A stretch of 12,687 nucleotides of DNA from Candidatus Obscuribacterales bacterium (lineage in GTDB: Bacteria > Cyanobacteriota > Vampirovibrionia > Obscuribacterales > Obscuribacteraceae): contig JAKFVJ010000001.1 of the NCBI GenBank assembly GCA_021732245.1, positions 1 through 12,687 of the forward strand, given 5' to 3'. The notes under the pieces are model-generated. The model did not search any database and was not told the DNA's origin. It worked only from the letters and a program-made list of their open reading frames with translations. A program made the position numbers and the translations under genes. Of this stretch, positions 1 through 5,980 are shown piece after piece; within the stretch, counting starts at the first letter, position 1; each line of letters starts with the position of its first letter.

Positions 1-254
1 CCAACAGCTCTACCGGATGCATACATGGCGCTGCCGGCTACGACTTTGTGAGTTGCCTCATCGGCAACATTTACTTCGACTGTTTTTAAATGCTCAGGTT
101 GCTTTGTGCTTTGACCCTTGTAAACGCCCCAGTAGGCCGAGCCAACTTTTATCGTGCGTGGTCTGAGTCTTGGCAACAGAATTGTCGGATAAGCAATACC
201 AACAAGAGTAGCTACGGCGATGACAAGCCCGATTGTATTGGTTATGTCGTCCAC
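1..254 (-). CDS. Membrane-anchored hypothetical protein, N-terminal part (runs off left edge)
   Basis: An open frame reads leftwards from a GTG at 254 to the window edge for 84 codons without a stop. It begins MDDITNTIGLVIAVATLVGI. Residues about 4-27 form one hydrophobic helix, followed by the basic stretch RLRPRTIK. By the positive-inside rule this suggests an N-out anchor with the rest of the protein in the cytoplasm. The visible soluble part starts VGSAYWGVYKGQ and continues with mixed polar sequence; I recognise no family. A TAA lies directly before the GTG in frame, and the next in-frame ATG is about 77 codons further on, so GTG is the only sensible start. An AGGTGA sits 6 nt upstream as ribosome binding site. 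The competing frames here, such as 94-345 on the same strand, are Cys/Arg/Ser-rich and look like shadows. It may follow the 432-593 gene in one transcript. Existence is fairly sure; function is unknown. Confidence 0.62.
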   Translation of the reverse strand, partial: MDDITNTIGLVIAVATLVGIAYPTILLPRLRPRTIKVGSAYWGVYKGQSTKQPEHLKTVEVNVADEATHKVVAGSAMYASGRAV

Positions 255-297
255 TTAGTGTCACCTGGAAGTCAAGTTCTAAAAACAGCACTAGGAT

Positions 298-328
298 ACC
301 ACCACTTGTTGACTTCCGGCATGGTGGT
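298..328. other. Inverted repeat (7-bp stem, 17-nt loop) in the leader of the left-edge gene
   Basis: ACCACCA at 298-304 pairs exactly with TGGTGGT at 322-328 around a 17-nt loop. On the minus strand it lies about 44 nt before the GTG start at 254 and is followed by a GTTTTT. It could be a leader hairpin or a weak attenuator. The stem is short and the loop long, so a role is not assured. Confidence 0.3.
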
Positions 329-350
329 TTCACGAACCAAACCAAAATCT

Positions 351-379
351 GAGGGGCCGGTCGTTGGACCAGGCCCCTC
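351..379 (-). terminator. Strong hairpin, probable terminator of the 53-residue gene
   Basis: GAGGGGCC (351-358) pairs perfectly with GGCCCCTC (372-379). Inside it GGTC/GACC (359-362/367-370) extends the stem across a one-base bulge (371) to a GTTG loop, giving 12 pairs in all. On the minus strand, the direction of both flanking genes, the hairpin is followed by GATTTTGGTTTGG, a broken T tract. It lies 53 nt past the stop of the 432-593 gene. The T run is imperfect, so termination may be partial, allowing read-through into the left-edge gene. Confidence 0.5.
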
Positions 380-431
380 GGAAGGTGTGGTTGGATTCGT
401 TAGTTAGGAGTGGACAGGTAAATAGACGCCG

Positions 432-593
432 TTAGTGGCTTATTGCTTCGGCAAGCTCACGGTAAATGTCGGCAAGGTAATTGGTCACGCCCGCCTTGGT
501 TGGCTCAACTTCGCCATACCGTATGAGTTCGGCGGCTTTAGATTCGAACAAACCACGGAGTCTTTCGTCAAAGGCATCAATAAGTTCTTTCAT
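432..593 (-). CDS. Small acidic hypothetical protein (53 aa)
   Basis: A 54-codon frame runs from ATG at 593 to TAA at 432-434 and encodes a 53-residue protein starting MKELIDAFDERLRGLFESKA and ending in AEAISH. The composition (alternating Glu/Lys/Leu/Ala, no Cys, one Pro) suggests two amphipathic helices: about residues 1-25, then 35-52 after a GEVEPTKAG turn. There is no signal peptide or membrane segment, so it is probably cytoplasmic. The case for a real gene rests on the AAGGAGG at 600-606, 6 nt from the ATG, the best Shine-Dalgarno in the window, and on the hairpin just downstream. I do not recognise the family. It stands divergent from the PucR-type operon and could share its control region. 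A small adaptor or regulator is conceivable, but nothing in the sequence says so. Confidence 0.62.
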   Translation of the reverse strand: MKELIDAFDERLRGLFESKAAELIRYGEVEPTKAGVTNYLADIYRELAEAISH

Positions 594-599
594 AAAGCG

Positions 600-606
600 C
601 CTCCTT
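600..606 (-). promoter_or_regulatory. Shine-Dalgarno AAGGAGG of the 53-residue gene
   Basis: The minus strand reads AAGGAGG, then 6 nt, then ATG at 593. This near-perfect anti-16S match supports a gene too short for normal length cut-offs. Confidence 0.7.
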
Positions 607-803
607 AGGCAAATGAGCTAAAACGAGCCCGAGCCACGTTTTTAGCGGGGTTTTAGTGACGGGTTATTTGGTTTTTTGAGTGAATTAATTCTGTCTCAAA
701 CTATTCTTAACCTCAAGGCCCTAAGTGATTATTTTTTGAGATCGCCCCAATATTTAATGACCAACCACTTGGCTTGCTGGGCTTGAGATAATTAGGGAAG
801 TCC

Positions 804-812
804 ATGAGCTGA
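804..812 (+). other. Start-stop mini-ORF ahead of the regulator gene
   Basis: ATG-AGC-TGA at 804-812 ends 6 nt before the regulator's ATG at 819. It is in frame with that ATG, so its TGA closes the frame upstream. The only Shine-Dalgarno-like sequence nearby, AGGGAAG at 794-800, is well placed for this ATG and too far (18 nt) from the ATG at 819. Translation of the regulator might therefore rely on re-initiation. It could equally be chance. Confidence 0.3.
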
Positions 813-818
813 AACCAC

Positions 819-2462
819 ATGTTGAACCCACTAGCCCAACCATCACTGCGCCACCTTTTGGCTTCCGACGCCCTCTCAGAGGCGCAGGTGCTGGCTGGTG
901 ACGATTTCTTGGACCGGGAAATAAGCCAGGTAGTGACAAGCCTCAATCCGACGCCCAGGGACAATAGCCTACTTGTAGTGCGTGCCGGCTCCATATCCAA
1001 GGAAGACTTATCTGCCTTTGACGGCTTGGCCGGTGTCATTGTCATTAAGCCGTTTGTCGTCTCTCCTGATTTGCCGGCGGCTTCCGGTATGGGTGGCACG
1101 CATGCACCGGCGGCAGGCTCCCTGGCGGCTGTTGACTCCGAGCTGAAAAAGCTAATTAAGGCAGCCGAAGAAGTTGAAATTCCGCTGGTGCTCATACCGG
1201 GATTTGGTGACGCTGCGCAAATGGCTGAAGATATACGACAAGCGTTTTTGTCTGAGATAAAGCGTACAAGTTCCCGCCAACACGCGCATCTTTTAGCTCT
1301 TGTTCTGGATAAAGGATTGTCCGGACTTGTCGATGAAATGGCTGAGCATTTGTCTCGTCCTCTAGTAATTGAAACTGCCGACTTTCGAGTTTTAGCTGCG
1401 CAAAATATGGGCCCGACACCGGCCAATCAGCAACGTGCACTGACCGATCAAGTCAATCAACTTTTGGCTAAGCAATTGAGTGACGAAGATTCCAAAGACG
1501 AGCCTGTTGTATTTAGGCAGCCGGTTCGTGTTGGGAGAAGATTGGCGATTCCTGTTTTGAACAAGGGATTTGTTGTTGGTTATCTTTCAGCCATGCTTAG
1601 ACCAAATGACGATGTCGAAGCCATGTTCGAGTTTCTCTCTCCTGTCGCATTAGCTGCCATGGTTGATTTCAGCCATCGCAGCAAGGAAGTGTCTGCTTTT
1701 GCTGTTACTTATCAAAATCTTTTGAAAGATCTCTTATCGGGGCGAACTCTTTCTTCGACCGACTTGGATAGATTAGAGCGTCACTATGGTTTCGATATTT
1801 GCGACGGGCTGCTTGTCTTGGCGGTGCAAGTGTTAACAGGCGAATTGCCTGGAGAAAAACTTGAAGCGCTTGTCGGACAGCGTTATGTCACGGTTGATGT
1901 CGAAGGTACTCGTGCTTTTGTGATACCAGTAAGTAAGAAGTCCAATAAGACCTGGCAGCAAGAAGCCGAAGCCTTGAAGCAATATTTGCGCAAAGATAAT
2001 GACGAGCTGACAATTCAGTTCGGAGCAGGCCGCGTCGTGGAAAATGCTCTCGAGTTGGCTGATGCCTACAGGGAAGCAAGACAAGCTCTCATCATAGGCT
2101 CGATGACCCAAGGCGACAACGAATTCCTCATGGGCTACGGTGACCTTGGAGTAAGACGCCTTCTCTACTTGATGATTGATCACGCCGAGTTCGACAGGTT
2201 TTGTGAGGAAATTCTCCAGCCATTGGAAGAGTATGATGCCGAATGGGAAACCGAGCTTGTCCCGACAATTTCCGTTTATTTGAAACATGGGGCGAATTTA
2301 AACTCGGCCGCCAGAGCACTCTTTATTCACCGCCACACGCTGCGTTACCGCCTCGAGCAGATTGCTGAGATTCTCAAGGTGGATATCGATTCACAGGATG
2401 TTTTGCTAAACTTGCAGATCGCGCTCATGATCAAAGACATGAAGGGGATATCACAGAGTTGA
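819..2462 (+). CDS. PucR/CdaR-family transcriptional regulator
   Basis: This 547-residue cytoplasmic DNA-binding regulator has the family's usual order. An N-terminal PucR-type ligand domain covers roughly residues 9-130; its opening, LRHLLASDALSEAQVLAGDD, is typical. A middle region follows, then a CdaR GGDEF-like domain about residues 290-430 that is not a cyclase (no GGDEF motif). A C-terminal PucR helix-turn-helix spans about 485-540, with the hallmark NSAARALFIHRHTLRYRLEQ near 495-514. Known relatives sense purine-breakdown intermediates, sugar acids or amines and usually activate adjacent genes. Here the stop overlaps the start of an ABC ATPase gene by 4 nt, so it probably controls the transport genes it is transcribed with. 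The ATG at 819 is the first possible start after an in-frame TGA at 810-812, and it has no good ribosome binding site. The ligand is unknown; a polyamine is a guess from the neighbours. Confidence 0.88.
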   Translation: MLNPLAQPSLRHLLASDALSEAQVLAGDDFLDREISQVVTSLNPTPRDNSLLVVRAGSISKEDLSAFDGLAGVIVIKPFVVSPDLPAASGMGGTHAPAAGSLAAVDSELKKLIKAAEEVEIPLVLIPGFGDAAQMAEDIRQAFLSEIKRTSSRQHAHLLALVLDKGLSGLVDEMAEHLSRPLVIETADFRVLAAQNMGPTPANQQRALTDQVNQLLAKQLSDEDSKDEPVVFRQPVRVGRRLAIPVLNKGFVVGYLSAMLRPNDDVEAMFEFLSPVALAAMVDFSHRSKEVSAFAVTYQNLLKDLLSGRTLSSTDLDRLERHYGFDICDGLLVLAVQVLTGELPGEKLEALVGQRYVTVDVEGTRAFVIPVSKKSNKTWQQEAEALKQYLRKDNDELTIQFGAGRVVENALELADAYREARQALIIGSMTQGDNEFLMGYGDLGVRRLLYLMIDHAEFDRFCEEILQPLEEYDAEWETELVPTISVYLKHGANLNSAARALFIHRHTLRYRLEQIAEILKVDIDSQDVLLNLQIALMIKDMKGISQS

Positions 2463-3598
2463 ATCGACCTGCAGTCGAAGCTGTCAATATAAGCAAGAGC
2501 TTCGAAAACCTCCAAGTAGTAAAACCACTAGACCTTTCCATCGGCTCAGGAGAATTCTTCTCTCTTTTGGGACCATCAGGTTGCGGCAAGACAACTCTCT
2601 TGCGCATGATTGCCGGATTTGAAACTCCGACGACAGGGTGTGTCTTAGTTTCCGGTCAGGATATGACCAAAGTGCCGCCGCACAAGCGACCTGTAAATAT
2701 GGTTTTTCAAAGCTATGCGCTTTTCCCTCATTTGACCATAGCCGAAAATGTTGCCTTTGGACTGAAGGCTGCCGGAGAAGCTGCCGGCAATATTGCCGGG
2801 AAAGTCAAGGAAGCATTGCAATTGGTGCATCTGGGTGATTACGGTGAGCGTTATCCATCGCAATTGTCCGGTGGACAACAACAACGCGTTGCTCTTGCTA
2901 GAGCAGTCGTAAAACGTCCGCAAGTACTTTTGCTCGATGAACCACTTTCGGCTCTCGATTTGAAGATTCGCCATCAGATGCAGGAAGAGTTGAGCCGTCT
3001 ACAAAGGGAACTTGGTATCACTTTTATCATGGTTACTCATGATCAGGGAGAAGCTCTTGCTTTATCTACAAGAGTTGCCGTGTTTTACCAAGGTAATCTG
3101 GAGCAAGTAGGCACTCCTGAAGAAATTTACGAACAACCTAAAACTGCTTTTGTGGCAAGTTTTATTGGGCAGACAAATTTACTCGACGGGCAAGTTGTAG
3201 ATAGACAAGCAAGTCTTATTCGAGTAAAAATTGCCGACAATGTTTTTCTCTGGGTTAAGGACCTGCTTGAAGGTGGTCCAAGCAAAATAGGCGATCCCGT
3301 CTATGTAGTCTTGCGAACACAAGTGCCTAAAGTTGTGCCATCGGCAAAAGCTCCTGCTGCCGATGCCAACACAAACTGTCTTACGGCAACAATTGATCAA
3401 AAGAGCTATCAAGGTCATGTCACAGACTATTGGCTAAAGCTTGATTGCGGAATCACTTTGAGAACTTCCGTAAATACCTCTGCCGAATCCAATTTTCAAC
3501 TTGATGATAAGGTCGCTGTCGTAATTGAAGCCGACTCCGCGTATGTTCTAGCTGATGGTGCGGCTCATCCACGCCCCAAAGAATTAGTTGTTGTGTAG
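2459..3598 (+). CDS. potA: ABC transporter ATPase, PotA-like (spermidine/putrescine type)
   Basis: This 379-residue ATP-hydrolysing subunit would act on the inner face of the membrane to power import. The nucleotide-binding domain is complete: Walker A GPSGCGKTT at 38-46, Q-loop Gln84 in VFQSYALFPH, signature LSGGQQQR at 136-143, Walker B VLLLDEP with Asp160/Glu161, D-loop SALD, and switch His194 in VTHDQ. Residues from about 240 form the TOBE-type regulatory tail usual in PotA/MalK-class ATPases, and the total length fits. The start is a TTG whose last two bases overlap the regulator's TGA. AAGGGG lies about 12 nt upstream. The overlap implies translational coupling, and the binding-protein gene follows with no gap. 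The PotA-type assignment leans on the PotD-like neighbour; iron or other CUT-type substrates share this ATPase class. No permease is encoded nearby, so it must pair with membrane proteins made elsewhere. Confidence 0.85.
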   Translation: MNRPAVEAVNISKSFENLQVVKPLDLSIGSGEFFSLLGPSGCGKTTLLRMIAGFETPTTGCVLVSGQDMTKVPPHKRPVNMVFQSYALFPHLTIAENVAFGLKAAGEAAGNIAGKVKEALQLVHLGDYGERYPSQLSGGQQQRVALARAVVKRPQVLLLDEPLSALDLKIRHQMQEELSRLQRELGITFIMVTHDQGEALALSTRVAVFYQGNLEQVGTPEEIYEQPKTAFVASFIGQTNLLDGQVVDRQASLIRVKIADNVFLWVKDLLEGGPSKIGDPVYVVLRTQVPKVVPSAKAPAADANTNCLTATIDQKSYQGHVTDYWLKLDCGITLRTSVNTSAESNFQLDDKVAVVIEADSAYVLADGAAHPRPKELVVV

Positions 3599-4681
3599 AT
3601 GCGCAGTTTCGGCAGACGAGAGTTCTTGATTGGTGCTGCTGCTACGGCATCAGGATTACTTACAGGATGTATGCCCGCCGCCAAAGAAATTGGCGGGGCC
3701 GAAAAGCATGGCGAAAAACAGGTAAATGTTTATAGCTGGGCTGATTACATAAATCCGGAAGTAATCCCGCAGTTTGAAAAGCGCTATGGAATTAAAGTCG
3801 TCTATGACACTTTTGCCTCCAATGAATCGCTCTTAGCTAAATTACAAACGGGTGCTTCCGATTATGACGTAATTGTGCCGACCAGCTATGTAATCCATCA
3901 TTTAAGTCGCATGAAATTGATAAGAACGCTTGATCATGAACGTCTGCCGAATTTCAAGAATATTAGTAAGCGCTTTGTAAACCCGCCTTTTGATCCACAG
4001 TGTCAACACACCGTACCCTATACGTGGGGCACAACTGGTATCGGTTTTAATCAGAAGACATTTGATCGAGAGAAATTACCAGATAGCACTGATATCTTTT
4101 GGGATAAGAAGCTAAAAGGACGTATGACCTTACTTGATGATGCTCGTGAAACGATAGGCATGGCATTGAAACGTAGAGGCGATTCATATAACACGACCAA
4201 TGAGAAGGAGATTCGTGACGCTTACGAGGATCTGAAAATTCAGAAGCCTCTCACAATGAGTTATACATCAGATCAGGTAATAGTCCAGTTAGCCAGTGGT
4301 GACAGCTTGTTATCACTGGTCTACAGCGGTGATGCGTATCAGGCGGCAAGAGATAACAAGGATATCCGCTACGTGATTCCGGCAAAAGGAACGTCCTTGT
4401 GGACGGACAACTTGAGTATCCCGGAAGCCGCTCCGCATGTGGACAACGCGTATCTGTGGATAAACTTTATGCTTGAGCCCGAAATTGCCGCAGCAAATTC
4501 CAATTACACCCGCTATTCAACGCCCAACGAAAAAGCTTTGCTGATGATTGAAGCCGAACTTTTAGCGGATAAGAACCTATACCCGAATGACACGGTTTTG
4601 GATCGTTGCGATCAAATAGGTGATGTCGGACAATTGCTCTTTCTTTACGATCGATTGTGGACTGAATTGAAGTGCTCGTAA
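3599..4681 (+). CDS. potD: PotD/PotF-like polyamine-binding lipoprotein
   Basis: This is a 360-residue extracytoplasmic solute receptor that would deliver polyamine to an ABC importer. The N-terminus carries a twin-arginine motif (R6 R7 in GRREFLIG), a hydrophobic Ala/Gly/Leu stretch and a lipobox LTGC with Cys24. It is thus a Tat-exported lipoprotein candidate, whereas classic PotD uses the Sec route. The mature part follows PotD closely: YSWADY (W47, Y50), YDVIVPTSY, PYTWGTTGIGFNQ, LLDDARE (D181, E184), LWTDNLSIP (W268, D270) and RYSTPN (Y306). From memory of E. coli PotD, these match the aromatic and acidic residues that hold the polyamine. The position of one binding Trp (PotD MIWNGSAF) is Tyr here (LVYSGDAY), so affinity or preference may differ. 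The ATG directly follows the ATPase stop. It is the last gene of the operon, abutting a convergent gene. Confidence 0.87.
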   Translation: MRSFGRREFLIGAAATASGLLTGCMPAAKEIGGAEKHGEKQVNVYSWADYINPEVIPQFEKRYGIKVVYDTFASNESLLAKLQTGASDYDVIVPTSYVIHHLSRMKLIRTLDHERLPNFKNISKRFVNPPFDPQCQHTVPYTWGTTGIGFNQKTFDREKLPDSTDIFWDKKLKGRMTLLDDARETIGMALKRRGDSYNTTNEKEIRDAYEDLKIQKPLTMSYTSDQVIVQLASGDSLLSLVYSGDAYQAARDNKDIRYVIPAKGTSLWTDNLSIPEAAPHVDNAYLWINFMLEPEIAAANSNYTRYSTPNEKALLMIEAELLADKNLYPNDTVLDRCDQIGDVGQLLFLYDRLWTELKCS

Positions 4682-4690
4682 TTAGCTAAT
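4677..4690. other. Stop-to-stop junction of convergent genes with a 10-bp palindrome
   Basis: The plus-strand TAA ends at 4681 and the minus-strand TAA starts at 4682-4684, so no base separates the two coding regions. The junction sits in the perfect palindrome ATTAGCTAAT (4681-4690). There is no GC-rich hairpin with a T tract, so each transcript probably runs into the other gene as antisense. Confidence 0.6.
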
Positions 4691-5971
4691 GTCCTTTTTC
4701 TCTTTTGCCTCTTCTTCGTCTTCATGTCGCATCGCTTGATAGATGTGTTCGTTGACGGTTGTATTTCCCGATTCGGCTTGGTTAGCTAAATTGATGAAGG
4801 CGGAGATGATGTCACCGGCACTGGCAACATTGTCTTTTATGTTGCTTGCCCTATAATCCTCAACGAGTTTTTGCAATACTCGTGCGGCTATTCGATCATC
4901 GACGCTAAGAGATTCATCTTTGCTGTCTTTCTCGAATTGTTCTTTGGGAATTACCTCGCCGCCGGCACTATGTTTGACTGCGTATCTTTCGACCATGCCG
5001 GCAACCATATTTGCGGCCGTATCGTGCTCGCTTTGTTTTACCGAGGAACCGGTGCTGTCATAGGCTGTTATGTGCGGGTTGTTTTTCTCGCCGAGATTGA
5101 CGAAGCTAAATCCACCAGATTCGTTGTCTGTAATAAATTTACCAATCATTGGTGGTTTGCTTAGGGCTTTGCCATCCTGACCAATTTGATGCCAGGTAAG
5201 ACCATCCGATGATTTCCAATGTGAACTATGTGGTTTTGGTGCCCAGTACTCGCAGGGATTGTTTGACTTTTCGTCATATACAACTTTGCGCTCTTCACCA
5301 TCGGGATACTTCGTTGTCCAAGAGTGATCGGCTTTGCTTATAGTTGTATGTGAACCGTCCGTGCGGTGAATTTCCACATCGCCGGCCTTATGTTTCCACG
5401 TTAAATCTCCATGCGAATTGACGGAAAGATCCGAATTCCAGATTTGATTTTCATTTTCATCAAGTTGTGTCCACGTACCGTCATTGTTCTTTTCAAGCCA
5501 TGGTTTGACATTTCCTGCTTTATCGAATGAGTCGATTGAAACAAGTTGGTCTTTCACCCATTCGTAGTTATATCCTTGTCCATTTGAATAGGTGAGTTTT
5601 GTGAGATGACCATTTTTGTTCAATTCTGCAGTTGTGCCGTTGGCGTATTTTTCCGTATGAGGTTGCCCCTCATGCGGTTCCGGCTTGTTTTGCTTTTCAG
5701 CTGGTTGTTCGACGGCAGCAGCAGGCTTATCACTTAGACTTGTCTGGACGTCGTTAGCCGTCTCCAAGTGTGGTATTACCAGGCTGTCTTCGTTAACCAA
5801 ATTATCGGGAATGAGAGACGTTTTCCCGTCGAGGACTGTGTTTAGCTGACCTTGCTGAGACAAAGTCTGCATCTCCTGCAACCCGCTGGTTGAAAGATTG
5901 TCCGGTTTGGCTGGCGCGTTGGAAACTGCTGCGTCAAGCTTCTTTTCAGTGTCATCTTTCTTGTCGGTCAT
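4682..5971 (-). CDS. Beta-repeat hypothetical protein, paralogue B (429 aa)
   Basis: This is a hydrophilic 429-residue protein without signal peptide or membrane helix. Residues 1-100 are low-complexity Lys/Gln/Asp/Pro-rich and probably disordered. About 105-300 hold roughly ten imperfect 18-25-residue units with Asn/Asp-Gly turns and aromatic strands (YANGTTAEL, YSNGQGYNYEW, NNDGTWTQLDENEN, TDGSHTTI, YPDGEERKVVY). They are loosely like YD/RHS repeats but lack the strict YD consensus. A landmark HWKSSDGLTW lies near 251-260. About 320-410 are predicted helical. The whole layout matches the upstream 386-residue gene, including NWKTTDGVNW and a shared EQF-K---KD---S-D-R-A--VL pattern in the tail, so the two are tandem paralogues. 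The ATG lies 9 nt after that gene's stop, which suggests one transcript; the only SD-like AAGAG is about 13 nt upstream. Proteins of this style are, as I recall, common in Obscuribacterales. Function unknown. Confidence 0.75.
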   Translation of the reverse strand: MTDKKDDTEKKLDAAVSNAPAKPDNLSTSGLQEMQTLSQQGQLNTVLDGKTSLIPDNLVNEDSLVIPHLETANDVQTSLSDKPAAAVEQPAEKQNKPEPHEGQPHTEKYANGTTAELNKNGHLTKLTYSNGQGYNYEWVKDQLVSIDSFDKAGNVKPWLEKNNDGTWTQLDENENQIWNSDLSVNSHGDLTWKHKAGDVEIHRTDGSHTTISKADHSWTTKYPDGEERKVVYDEKSNNPCEYWAPKPHSSHWKSSDGLTWHQIGQDGKALSKPPMIGKFITDNESGGFSFVNLGEKNNPHITAYDSTGSSVKQSEHDTAANMVAGMVERYAVKHSAGGEVIPKEQFEKDSKDESLSVDDRIAARVLQKLVEDYRASNIKDNVASAGDIISAFINLANQAESGNTTVNEHIYQAMRHEDEEEAKEKKDIS

Positions 5972-5980
5972 ATCATGTGT

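Larger units (their letters stand above)
594..818. promoter_or_regulatory. Divergent control region with a TTGAG/CTCAA cluster
   Basis: This 225-nt stretch has no convincing gene and must carry the promoters for the 53-residue gene (minus) and the regulator operon (plus). I find no clear -35/-10 pair on either strand. TTGAG or its complement occurs at 676-680, 695-699, 712-716, 736-740 and 783-787. The first two face each other around a perfect 10-bp palindrome, GAATTAATTC (682-691), forming an imperfect inverted repeat at 675-700. The 9-mer TTTTTTGAG recurs exactly 60 nt apart (672-680 and 732-740). A tandem CGAGCC pair lies at 624-635. The TTGAG cluster is a plausible operator array, possibly for the adjacent regulator acting on its own operon. 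That last step is inference. Confidence 0.4.

Noticed and set aside
94..345. Minus-strand frame of 83 codons starting at 345
   Set aside because: Its composition is Cys/Arg/Ser-rich, and the +1-shifted frame from GTG 254 gives a natural membrane-anchored protein with a ribosome site.
90..407. Plus-strand frame of 105 codons at the left end
   Set aside because: It runs across the hairpins and antisense to the better-supported membrane-anchored gene, with no ribosome site and no recognisable protein features.
713..1426. Long minus-strand open frame of 237 codons over the start of the regulator gene
   Set aside because: It lies wholly antisense to and within the PucR-type gene and its leader, is Ser/Ala/Arg-rich without any motif, and has no ribosome site; it is a shadow frame.
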